Shown here: piece by piece, positions 1 through 5,318 of the stretch | How positions within the stretch are numbered: the stretch's first letter is position 1 | Layout of the letters: the number at the start of each line of letters is the position of its first letter | DNA from: Holophagae bacterium | Lineage (GTDB): Bacteria; Acidobacteriota; Thermoanaerobaculia; Thermoanaerobaculales; Sulfomarinibacteraceae | Reading direction: 5' to 3' | Assembly (NCBI GenBank): GCA_030637505.1 | Contig: DAOWGJ010000337.1 | Coordinates: forward strand, 1-11,162 | DNA length: 11,162 nucleotides | Position numbers and translations under genes: made by a program | The notes under the pieces: model-generated | What the model was told of the DNA's origin: nothing | What the model saw: the letters and a program-made list of their open reading frames with translations, nothing else | The model's database searches: none

Positions 1-62
1 GAGTTTCGGGGTTGGAACCAAGATATCTACAAGCGATGGCCCGAGTCTGAAAGCACAAATTC
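1..62. other. Left-edge flank before element A; possible gene tail, unassigned
   Basis: This short flank precedes the first repeat element. All three plus-strand frames are open at the window edge. The frame starting at base 3 ends with TGA at 48-50, 12 bp before the element, which resembles the 15 bp between the carbamoyltransferase stop and element B. The frame starting at base 2 contains FGVGTKISTS, faintly like the C-terminal part of nicotinate phosphoribosyltransferases, and stays open into the element as far as TAG at 284-286. I cannot choose between these from about 60 bases. Confidence 0.25.
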
Positions 63-99
63 ACCACAGAGACACAGAGAGCACAGAGGAACACAGAGG
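63..99 (+). repeat. Left terminal inverted repeat of element A
   Basis: A 37-bp tract built on reiterated ACAGAG words starts accacagagacacagaga. It matches the reverse complement of 650-686 at 36 of 37 positions by hand count, the mismatch being at position 19 of the repeat. Confidence 0.85.
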
Positions 100-142
100 C
101 GCGTCCCTGATGCCTGACGGCCCGCTTCGCAGGCCTCCCGAA

Positions 143-219
143 GAGAATTCCTCCCGAACCGATCGCGAGCGCTCGGATTCGGTCCGGATTCCCTTCGGAC
201 CGCGGGCTAATGCCCGCGG
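143..219 (+). other. Structured 5' module of element A (stacked hairpins)
   Basis: Several adjacent palindromes lie between the left TIR and the ORF. CCGAACCGA (154-162) pairs with 173-182 around one bulged A. GGTCCG (181-186) pairs with CGGACC (196-201). CCGCGGGC (200-207) pairs with GCCCGCGG (212-219) around a TAAT loop. Neighbouring stems share bases, so some are mutually exclusive. Bases 143-193 match copy B (3093-3143) at 50 of 51 positions. In copy B the second stem keeps pairing through a G-U wobble. Function is unknown; the stems could act in RNA or in single-stranded DNA. Confidence 0.55.
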
Positions 220-279
220 CTGTCAGGCTGGTTCGCTGTTCGGAGGACCTAGTTGCTCTCCAGTTTCCAGGGAGTTTCA

Positions 280-450
280 GTGGTAGAGGGTGTGTCATCC
301 GTACGGGGAAAGATTCCGGATCATCTCAACCGCATATCCGGAGAGATCGTGGATGCTGCTATCAAGGTACACACTCATCTTGGGCTAGGACTTCTCATTA
401 ATTTCAATGTTCCCCGGCTCAAAGACGGCATCTCGAGGTTCGTCCGGTGA
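280..450 (+). pseudogene. GxxExxY ORF remnant with 80-codon in-frame deletion
   Basis: This 56-codon reading frame begins at a GTG homologous to the start of the intact copy at 3230. It keeps the N-terminal helix region (IVDAAIKVH) and the C-terminal tail (LLINFNVP, then a short basic end). It lacks everything matching residues 40-119 of the intact protein: the E and Y of the GxxExxY motif, the acidic residue and ExK of the PD-(D/E)xK core, and the following QxxxY. The junction lies at CTTCT (391-395), corresponding to two CTCCT words exactly 240 bp apart in copy B (3341 and 3581), so replication slippage or short-repeat recombination explains it. The frame is preserved, but a working nuclease is very unlikely. 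Whether a short peptide is made is unknown. Confidence 0.8.
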
Positions 451-505
451 AATCCTGTTCCCGCCTCTCACGTCCTCGGAACGAGGGAGCACTTTGGTCT
501 CATCC

Positions 506-614
506 GAGACCCGAGGGCTGCGGCCGAACGGCCGCGGCCGGTGGCCGGGTCTGCACGTCCGAAACGCTCGCGTTGAGGGCGAAGGGCTTGGCCACCGAAG
601 CACGCCCTGCGTGC
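506..614 (+). other. Structured 3' module of element A
   Basis: This noncoding tract after the ORF remnant is the most conserved part of the element: 506-594 matches copy B (3696-3784) at 86 of 89 positions by hand count, including two identical 41-nt blocks. It contains a perfect stem GCGGCC/GGCCGC with GAAC loop (520-535), an outer AGACCCG/CGGGTCT pairing (507-513 with 546-552) and a perfect GCACGC/GCGTGC hairpin (600-614). Conservation above that of the ORF flanks suggests the sequence or its fold matters for the element. Confidence 0.55.
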
Positions 615-649
615 GATCGGGTCCATCCCTTTAACACGAAGGAAGACCT

Positions 650-686
650 CCTCTGTGTTCCTCTGTGGTCTCTGTGTCTCTGTGGT
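650..686 (-). repeat. Right terminal inverted repeat of element A
   Basis: This is the inverted partner of 63-99, with 36 of 37 positions complementary. It ends in ctctgtgtctctgtggt and is followed by aaatatttttttt and then the ribosome binding site of the next gene. Confidence 0.85.
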
Positions 687-711
687 AAATATTTTTTTTG
701 GAGAGTGACGT

Positions 712-1905
712 ATGAATGAAACTGGAAAACAAGCCCTCGAGGCCGCACAGCTGATCGAACGGGATATTGTCTCGTTCCTCAGGCGCATGATCGCCATCCC
801 CGCGGAGAGCCTGAAAGAAAAGGAACGCTGTGCGCTGGTCAAGGCGGAGTTCGAGCGATTGGGCTTCGACGAGGTCTTCTTCGACGGGTTGGGCACGGTT
901 GTGGCCCGCATCGGCAACGGCCCCTTCAAGATACTGATGGACGGACACATCGACTGCGTCGGCGTCGGCGACCCAGCCTCCTGGGACTACGACCCATTTG
1001 AGGGCAAAGAAGAAAACGGAGAGGTCTGGGGTCGGGGCGCAGTGGACGAACTGCCCGCCATCGCAGCCATGGCCTACGGCGCCCGCCTTTTGATGGACCG
1101 CGGTTGGCCCGAAGGGATCACCCTCTACCTGTCCGCCTCGGTGATGGAGGAGGACTGTGACGGCCACTGCATGCTCCACCTGATTGAAAAAGAAGGCATC
1201 AAGCCCGATGTCGTCATCCTGGGAGAGCCTACAGATTTGGATATCTACCGCGGCCACCGGGGCCGGATGGAAGCAACGATCACAACACGGGGCCGCTCGG
1301 CCCACGGCGCCCACGCCCACCACGGCGTCAATGCCCTCTACAAGATGGCGCCGATCATCCTGGATGTTGAGAAGCTCAATGAAAACCTCGCCCACGACGA
1401 GTTCCTGGGTTCCGGTTCGATCATCGTCTCCCACATCTCAGTCGACACGCCGTCCCTCAACGCCGTGCCCGACCGCGCCACGATCACGCTGGACCGCCGC
1501 ATGACGGTCGGTGAGACGGTCGAAACCGTGCTCGCAGAGCTTCGAGCCCTGCCCCATCTGGGCGACGCCGAGGTCGAACTGCTCCACTACGACGAGACCA
1601 GCTGGACAGGCGCCCAGGCGACCCAGGAGAAGTACTTTCCCACCTGGGTGCTCGATGAGGACCACCCGCTGGTGCAGGGCGCCGCCAAGGCCGCTGCCGC
1701 GGTGCTTGACGAGCCGCCCGCGATCTCCCGCTGGCACTTCTCGACCAACGGCGTCGCCACCATGGGCCGCCTGGGCATCCCGTCGATCGGCTTTGCCCCC
1801 GGCCTCGAAGAGCTGGCTCACACGACCCAGGAACATATCAAGGTCGAGGATCTGGTCAAATCGGCTGCCATCTATAGCCTGATGCCCGAATTTCTTCTCA
1901 AATGA
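712..1905 (+). CDS. ygeY: YgeY-family M20 metallohydrolase
   Basis: This 397-residue protein is a full-length member of the M20 (ArgE/DapE/ACY1) dizinc hydrolase family, closest in appearance to YgeY, the selenium/purine-metabolism-linked hydrolase. Visible motifs are DGHID (metal His79 and general Asp81), GRGAVDE (bridging Asp112), MEED (catalytic Glu146 and metal Glu147), GEPT (Glu172) and a C-terminal HTTQE with metal His370. The lid or dimerisation domain includes GRSAHGAHAHHG around 194-205. No signal peptide or membrane segment is seen, so it should be cytosolic. ATG 712 has GGAG at 700-703, eight bases upstream. It is first in a run with a transcarbamoylase and a PLP enzyme, as YgeY sits with YgeW and YgeX in E. 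coli. Family membership is clear; the exact substrate is not, and general annotations such as acetylornithine deacetylase or dipeptidase fit the fold but not the context. Confidence 0.9.
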   Translation: MNETGKQALEAAQLIERDIVSFLRRMIAIPAESLKEKERCALVKAEFERLGFDEVFFDGLGTVVARIGNGPFKILMDGHIDCVGVGDPASWDYDPFEGKEENGEVWGRGAVDELPAIAAMAYGARLLMDRGWPEGITLYLSASVMEEDCDGHCMLHLIEKEGIKPDVVILGEPTDLDIYRGHRGRMEATITTRGRSAHGAHAHHGVNALYKMAPIILDVEKLNENLAHDEFLGSGSIIVSHISVDTPSLNAVPDRATITLDRRMTVGETVETVLAELRALPHLGDAEVELLHYDETSWTGAQATQEKYFPTWVLDEDHPLVQGAAKAAAAVLDEPPAISRWHFSTNGVATMGRLGIPSIGFAPGLEELAHTTQEHIKVEDLVKSAAIYSLMPEFLLK

Positions 1906-1918
1906 TCCCTCAATTTTT

Positions 1919-1999
1919 CCTTTTTTTCGATTTGGATTTCCAGTGGGGTAGCTGGACGAAACGAACCCCTTCAACAGGAAAGCCAAACCGAAAAAAAGG
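1919..1999. repeat. Long intercistronic hairpin between ygeY and the transcarbamoylase gene
   Basis: Bases 1919-1935 and 1983-1999 form an inverted repeat (CCTTTTTTTCGATTTGG against CCAAACCGAAAAAAAGG) with one mismatch in 17. After one unpaired position per side the stem continues with TTTCC/GGAAA (1937-1941, 1977-1981), and a GGGG/CCCC inner pairing is possible. The arm ends 20 bp before the downstream ATG. No U-run follows the stem, because the T-run is inside it, so it does not look like an ordinary intrinsic terminator. An mRNA-stabilising or processing hairpin, or a miniature repeat, is more likely. Confidence 0.75.
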
Positions 2000-2019
2000 A
2001 CCGACGGAAAGGTCAGAAA

Positions 2020-2997
2020 ATGCAAACAAAGCTTAAGGGCAAAGACTTCATCACAACCCAGGACTGGACGGTCGAGGAAATCGAGACGATCATCGCGCTC
2101 GCCGAAGAACTCAAGCTGGCCAAGGCCACCGGACGGAAAACGCCGTGGCTCGACGCCAAGACGCTCTACATGATCTTCTTCGACTCATCGACGAGGACCA
2201 GAAACTCCTTCGAGACCGGCATCACCCAGCTCGGCGGCCACGGAATTTTCCTCTCGCCGGACAAGATGCAGATCTCCCACGGCGAGAATGCCCGTGACAC
2301 CGCCAACGTCTTGTCCCGTTACGGCGATGCGATCGCCGTCCGCCACTGTGCTCTGGGTGAGGGCAACCCCTACATCCGCGACCTCGCCGAGCACGCCGAT
2401 ATCCCGGTGATCTCGATGCAATGCGACATCTACCACCCCTGTCAGATCCTGGCGGACTATCTGACGATCAAAGAGAAGTTCTCCGGCCGGACAAAAGGCC
2501 TCAAACTGGGGGTCGCCTGGACCTCTGCACCAAATTATGTGCGGCCGTTGTCGGTTCCGCAGAGCCTGATCCTGATGATGCCCCGGATGGGCATCGACGT
2601 CACTCTGGCCTATCCGCCGGAGTTCAAGCTGATGCCCGAGATCGAGGAACAGGCCCGCGCCAACGCTTGTGCCGCGGGGTCGTCGTTCGAGATCACTGAC
2701 AACTTCGAAGACGCCTTCGAAGACGCAGACATGGTCATTCCAAAGTCATGGGGTCCCTTGATGACGACAACCGACACGCCCGAGGGCCTCAGTCTGATCG
2801 AGAAATATCCCTCGTGGCGCTGTGATGCCGAGAAGATGGCCCTGGCCAAGGACCACTGCCTCTACATGCACCCCCTGCCCGCCGACCGCGGCCGCGAGGT
2901 GACCAACGAGGTGATCGACGGACCCAACTCCGTCGTCTACGACGAGGCCGAAAACCGGCTCCACGTGCAAAAGGCGTTGATGGCATTGACGATGTAG
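2020..2997 (+). CDS. YgeW-like knotted-type carbamoyltransferase
   Basis: This 325-residue protein belongs to the aspartate/ornithine transcarbamoylase family, which moves the carbamoyl group between carbamoyl phosphate and an amino acceptor. STRTR (57-61) and HPCQ (139-142) form the carbamoyl phosphate site. The segment WTSAPNYVRPLSVPQ (167-181) matches the proline-rich loop of knotted family members such as YgeW, and PKSWGP (241-246) and the QCDI-HP arrangement also follow YgeW. The acceptor-site motif is HPLPADRG (284-291), not the HCLP of ordinary ornithine carbamoyltransferase, so ornithine is not an assured substrate. It is shorter than E. coli YgeW (about 396 residues), and its last 40 residues resemble the common OTC C-terminus. 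ATG 2020 is preceded by GGAAAGGT (2006-2013). Running in reverse, such an enzyme could feed carbamoyl phosphate to ATP synthesis. Confidence in the family is high, in the substrate low. Confidence 0.85.
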   Translation: MQTKLKGKDFITTQDWTVEEIETIIALAEELKLAKATGRKTPWLDAKTLYMIFFDSSTRTRNSFETGITQLGGHGIFLSPDKMQISHGENARDTANVLSRYGDAIAVRHCALGEGNPYIRDLAEHADIPVISMQCDIYHPCQILADYLTIKEKFSGRTKGLKLGVAWTSAPNYVRPLSVPQSLILMMPRMGIDVTLAYPPEFKLMPEIEEQARANACAAGSSFEITDNFEDAFEDADMVIPKSWGPLMTTTDTPEGLSLIEKYPSWRCDAEKMALAKDHCLYMHPLPADRGREVTNEVIDGPNSVVYDEAENRLHVQKALMALTM

Positions 2998-3012
2998 CGA
3001 CGAAGACAATGA

Positions 3013-3049
3013 ACCACAGAGACACGGAGAACACAGAGGAACACAGAGT
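3013..3049 (+). repeat. Left terminal inverted repeat of element B
   Basis: This ACAGAG-rich 37-bp tract is homologous to 63-99 and is the inverted partner of 3840-3876, with six mismatches in 37 by hand count. Confidence 0.8.
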
Positions 3050-3092
3050 GGCGGCCCCGACGCCTGCCGACACGCTTCGCGTGCCTGCCGGA

Positions 3093-3169
3093 GAGAATTC
3101 CTCCCGAACCGATCGCAAGCGCTCGGATTCGGTCCGGATTCCCTCCGGGCCGCGGGCGGTTGCCCACGG
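3093..3169 (+). other. Structured 5' module of element B
   Basis: This is the counterpart of 143-219. The CCGAACCGA stem is retained. GGTCCG now pairs with CGGGCC through one G-U wobble. The CCGCGGGC stem carries one change (GCCCACGG), which leaves a C-A mismatch on the plus strand but a G-U pair in a minus-strand transcript. Confidence 0.5.
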
Positions 3170-3229
3170 CTGTCAGGCTGGTTCGGCGCTCGGAAAACCT
3201 ATTCGCTCTCTCTGTCCCGAGGAGGCTCA

Positions 3230-3640
3230 GTGGTAGATGGCAGGTCAGCCGTGCCAAAGCAAATCCCCAAACATCTGAACCAGATTTCAGGGGAGATCGT
3301 GGATGCTGCTATCAAGGTACACACTGAGCTTGGTCCTGGGCTCCTTGAGAATGTGTATGAGACCTGTCTGGCCTACGAACTGGAGAAACGAGAGCACAAG
3401 GTCGAACGGCAGGTTCAGATTGGCGTGAATTACGAGGGAGTCAGTCTTGATGTCGGATTCAGACTTGACCTGTTGATTGATTCTGAGGTCATCGTCGAAC
3501 TCAAGGCAGTTGAGGGCATCCTTCCAATCCACTCCGCCCAGGTCTTGACCTATCTCAAACTCAGTGACCACCGCCTGGCCCTCCTGATTAACTTCAATGT
3601 TCCCCTCCTAAAAAATGGAATCAAGAGGATCGTTCGGTGA
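3230..3640 (+). CDS. GxxExxY protein, PD-(D/E)xK nuclease-like
   Basis: This 136-residue protein belongs to the GxxExxY family (Pfam PDDEXK_3). The name-giving motif is G37-L-L-E40-N-V-Y43. The nuclease-like core follows: D80 in RLDLLID, the E90-L-K92 strand (VELK) and Q104 with Y108 (QVLTYLK). The C-terminus, LLINFNVPLLKNGIKRIV, is typical. The start is GTG 3230, four bases after GAGGAGG (3219-3225); an in-frame GTG at 3251 is an alternative. It is the only ORF of the repeat element, between structured modules and TIRs, and has no visible link to the metabolic genes. The nuclease fold is established for the family, but biological function is not. A role in mobilising or maintaining the element is inference. 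Confidence 0.88.
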   Translation: MVDGRSAVPKQIPKHLNQISGEIVDAAIKVHTELGPGLLENVYETCLAYELEKREHKVERQVQIGVNYEGVSLDVGFRLDLLIDSEVIVELKAVEGILPIHSAQVLTYLKLSDHRLALLINFNVPLLKNGIKRIVR

Positions 3641-3695
3641 ACTCCTGTTCCCGCATTTCAGCACTTCGAAACGAAAGAGCACCTCGGATAGATGC

Positions 3696-3804
3696 GAGAC
3701 CCGAGGGCTGCGGCCGAACGGCCGCGGCCGGTGGCCAGGCCTACACGTCCGAAACGCTCGCGTTGAGGGCGAAGGGCTTGGCCAACGAAGCACGCTCTGC
3801 GTGT
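3696..3804 (+). other. Structured 3' module of element B
   Basis: This is the counterpart of 506-614. The perfect GCGGCC-GAAC-GGCCGC stem is kept at 3710-3725, and the terminal hairpin is kept with one G-U pair (GCACGC-TCT-GCGTGT, 3790-3804). The outer AGACCCG pairing seen in copy A is disrupted here by two changes, so that stem is not supported by both copies. Confidence 0.5.
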
Positions 3805-3839
3805 GTTCGGGTCCGTCCCATCGGCTCGAAGGAGAACCT

Positions 3840-3876
3840 CCTCTGCGCCCCTCTGTGCTCTCTGTGTCTCTGTGGT
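3840..3876 (-). repeat. Right terminal inverted repeat of element B
   Basis: This 37-bp tract ends in ctctgtgtctctgtggt, identical in its last 17 bases to the right end of element A, and pairs with 3013-3049 at 31 of 37 positions. Confidence 0.8.
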
Positions 3877-3890
3877 AATTTTTCTCATGC

Positions 3891-3897
3891 AGGAGGT
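3891..3897 (+). promoter_or_regulatory. Strong ribosome binding site deciding the PLP-enzyme start
   Basis: AGGAGGT ends four bases before ATG 3902. It decides for this start against in-frame upstream ATGs at 3803 and 3887, which would put element-derived residues on the protein. Confidence 0.85.
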
Positions 3898-3901
3898 CAC
3901 C

Positions 3902-5140
3902 ATGGCTCGTTTTGAACTGCGGTGTAGCGAGTGTGCTCTGGTCTTCTCGGAGGACCCAAAACTTTTGGTATGCCCGGAGTGCTCCAAGCATCAGGCCCGG
4001 GGCAGATCCCTTCGGGGCGTGCTTGAGGTGGAGATTCTCGATGGCCCTGCCCGGTGGCCCGACGAGCCTCTCGGCAGCCCGGATTTTCTTCAACAGGTTC
4101 TTCCGCTCGGCGATCCGAGCCACTTGGCGCCGTTGCCCGTCGGCAACACGCCCCTGCTCGACATTCCCCGCCTCCGGAGAGAACTCGAAATGCCCCGCCT
4201 GTGGCTCAAGGATGACAGCCGCAACCCCTCAGGCTCAACCAAAGACAGAGCCTCCCTCCTTGTCGCCGCCAAGGCAGCTGAGTACGGATTCGAAACGATC
4301 GCAACGGCGTCGACCGGGAACGCCGCGACCGCCCTCGCCGCCGTTTGCGCCGCTTCGGGGCAACGGGCCGTCGTACTGGTCCCTGCAGAAGCGCCTCCGG
4401 CCAAGTTGACCCAGATGTTGGCCTACGGCGCCGAAGTGGTTCCGGTCGACGGATCGTATGACGACGCCTTCGAACTCTGCATGGAGGCTTGTGCCGAGTT
4501 CGGGTGGTACAACCGCAACACCGCACTCAATCCCTTCACCCTGGAAGGCAAGAAGACCCTGGCTCTGGAAGTGGCTCGTCAGTTGGCCCCAGAAATACCG
4601 GACGCCGTCATTGTGCCGACCGGGGACGGCGTCATCCTGGGCGGGTTCGCCAAGGGATTCGCCGACCTTGCGGCGTGGGGCCTGATCGACCGGGTGCCGC
4701 GGTTGATCGCCGTACAACCCCAAGGTGCCTCGGCCCTCGTTTCAGCGCTGGCCGATGGCGCCGAGGATGTCACCCCTGTCCCCGGCGCCGCCAGCATCGC
4801 CGACTCATTAGTCGTCGAAGCACCCCGCAACGCACGCTCGGCCCTCCGCAGAATCCGGGAGTCCGGAGGCGGAGGCGTGACTGTTTCCGATGAGGCCATC
4901 ATCGGAGCCATAGCCCGGCTGGCCCGCCTGACGGGAGTCTTTGCAGAACCCGCGGCTGCGGCCTCCTTGGCCGGATTGGAAGCGGCCCTGAAGGCTGGTC
5001 TCGTCGATTTGGACGAACGAGTCGTCCTGCTCGTCACCGGGACGGGGCTCAAGGACCGGGACGCAGCCGCTCGGGCCGTCACCATGCCCTCGCCCATCCG
5101 CCCGGAACTTGGTCACTTGGCCGAACGGCTTGGAGCGTGA
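3902..5140 (+). CDS. Threonine synthase-family PLP enzyme with N-terminal zinc ribbon
   Basis: This 412-residue fold-type II PLP protein begins with a zinc-ribbon-like Cys pattern (C8, C11, C24, C27). GNTPL (81-85) follows, then SGSTKDR with the probable PLP lysine K114, STGNAA (137-142) contacting the cofactor, a glycine-rich phosphate-binding loop PTGDGVILGG (239-248), and VTGTGLKD (378-385) near the pyridine ring. This is the arrangement of threonine synthase, which converts O-phosphohomoserine to threonine. The neighbours are YgeY- and YgeW-like genes rather than thrA or thrB. In E. coli the PLP member of that trio is YgeX, a diaminopropionate ammonia-lyase of the same fold, so a catabolic lyase acting on a beta- or gamma-substituted amino acid is an alternative. 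The stop codon lies inside the left arm of the palindrome at 5132-5293. The fold call is firm; threonine synthase activity is uncertain. Confidence 0.87.
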   Translation: MARFELRCSECALVFSEDPKLLVCPECSKHQARGRSLRGVLEVEILDGPARWPDEPLGSPDFLQQVLPLGDPSHLAPLPVGNTPLLDIPRLRRELEMPRLWLKDDSRNPSGSTKDRASLLVAAKAAEYGFETIATASTGNAATALAAVCAASGQRAVVLVPAEAPPAKLTQMLAYGAEVVPVDGSYDDAFELCMEACAEFGWYNRNTALNPFTLEGKKTLALEVARQLAPEIPDAVIVPTGDGVILGGFAKGFADLAAWGLIDRVPRLIAVQPQGASALVSALADGAEDVTPVPGAASIADSLVVEAPRNARSALRRIRESGGGGVTVSDEAIIGAIARLARLTGVFAEPAAAASLAGLEAALKAGLVDLDERVVLLVTGTGLKDRDAAARAVTMPSPIRPELGHLAERLGA

Positions 5141-5293
5141 AGGGCATTGACGGCGGACGGATTTCGAAGGGTCGTGAAGTGCCATTTGAGGCGCTTTCGA
5201 GACGCTGTACTCACCGTACGGGCCGAGGATGCAACAAAAAAGGGCCTTTACGACATCCGAAAGGCGGCGCTGATTCAATGCCCTTCACGCTCC
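5132..5293. repeat. Long palindromic element P1 after the PLP-enzyme gene
   Basis: Perfect 19-bp inverted arms (GGAGCGTGAAGGGCATTGA at 5132-5150, complement at 5275-5293) enclose 124 nt. Inner pairings extend the fold: CGGAT (5158-5162) with ATCCG (5255-5259), and GTCGTGAAG (5171-5179) with CTTTACGAC (5246-5254), the latter with one G-U pair. The left arm overlaps the last codons and TGA of the upstream gene. The right arm ends CTCCTA, so read inward from the right it starts TAGGAGC like P2 and P3. The rest of the 178-bp gap before ppc holds no recognisable promoter. Confidence 0.85.
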
Positions 5294-5318
5294 TAGGGTC
5301 CACGGTTACTCTGGTCCG

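Larger units (their letters stand above)
63..688 (+). mobile_element. GxxExxY/ACAGAG-TIR element, copy A (internally deleted)
   Basis: A 626-bp unit is bounded by near-perfect 37-bp terminal inverted repeats (63-99 and 650-686, 36 of 37 matching). It is colinear with copy B at 3013-3878: left TIR to GTG start is 217 bp in both, and ORF stop to right end is 238 bp in both. The only length difference is a 240-bp deletion inside the ORF. No transposase is encoded and I see no clear target-site duplication. The right end lies 11 bp before the GGAG ribosome binding site of the ygeY-like gene. Calling it mobile is an inference from two bounded copies with TIRs. It could also be a dispersed structured repeat spread by host recombination. 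Confidence 0.7.
3013..3878 (+). mobile_element. GxxExxY/ACAGAG-TIR element, copy B (intact ORF)
   Basis: This 866-bp unit has the same architecture as copy A: a TIR, a structured 5' module, a GTG-started GxxExxY ORF, a structured 3' module and a right TIR. It sits 15 bp after the carbamoyltransferase stop and 12 bp before the AGGAGGT of the PLP-enzyme gene, so it fills the gap inside the operon-like run. Its TIRs (3013-3049, 3840-3876) match at 31 of 37 positions, less well than in copy A. An extra CACGC-TTC-GCGTG hairpin lies at 3071-3083. No transposase gene or clear target duplication is visible. Confidence 0.75.

Noticed and set aside
159..620. Long-range pairing CCGATCGC (159-166) with GCGATCGG (613-620) inside element A
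   Set aside because: The complement is perfect in copy A but is not kept in copy B, so it is probably chance.
63..686. ACAGAG-word tracts as a CRISPR array or microsatellite
   Set aside because: The tracts are short, occur only at the two ends in inverted orientation, and have no regular spacers.
50..700. Target-site duplication around element A (and around element B)
   Set aside because: Only a trivial AAAT-like match could be found near copy A and nothing convincing near copy B.
447..719. Plus-strand ORFs inside element A (407-634, 447-719)
   Set aside because: They translate hairpin and TIR sequence, have no recognisable domain, and copy B shows no selection for these frames.
631..1434. 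Long minus-strand ORF of 267 codons across ygeY, and others like it (for example 1438-2025 minus, 8301-9095 plus, 9927-11090 plus)
   Set aside because: They lie antisense to clearly coding genes of recognised families, show no domain motifs of their own, and arise from the high-GC codon bias of the real frames.
3803..3901. N-terminal extension of the PLP enzyme from ATG 3803 or 3887
   Set aside because: The extra residues come from the repeat element, and the strong AGGAGGT directly serves ATG 3902, where the zinc-ribbon domain begins.
5187..5216. Sigma70-like promoter before ppc (TTGAGG with a weak downstream hexamer)
   Set aside because: The -10 match is poor and the stretch lies inside the palindrome P1 loop; support is too weak to report as a site.
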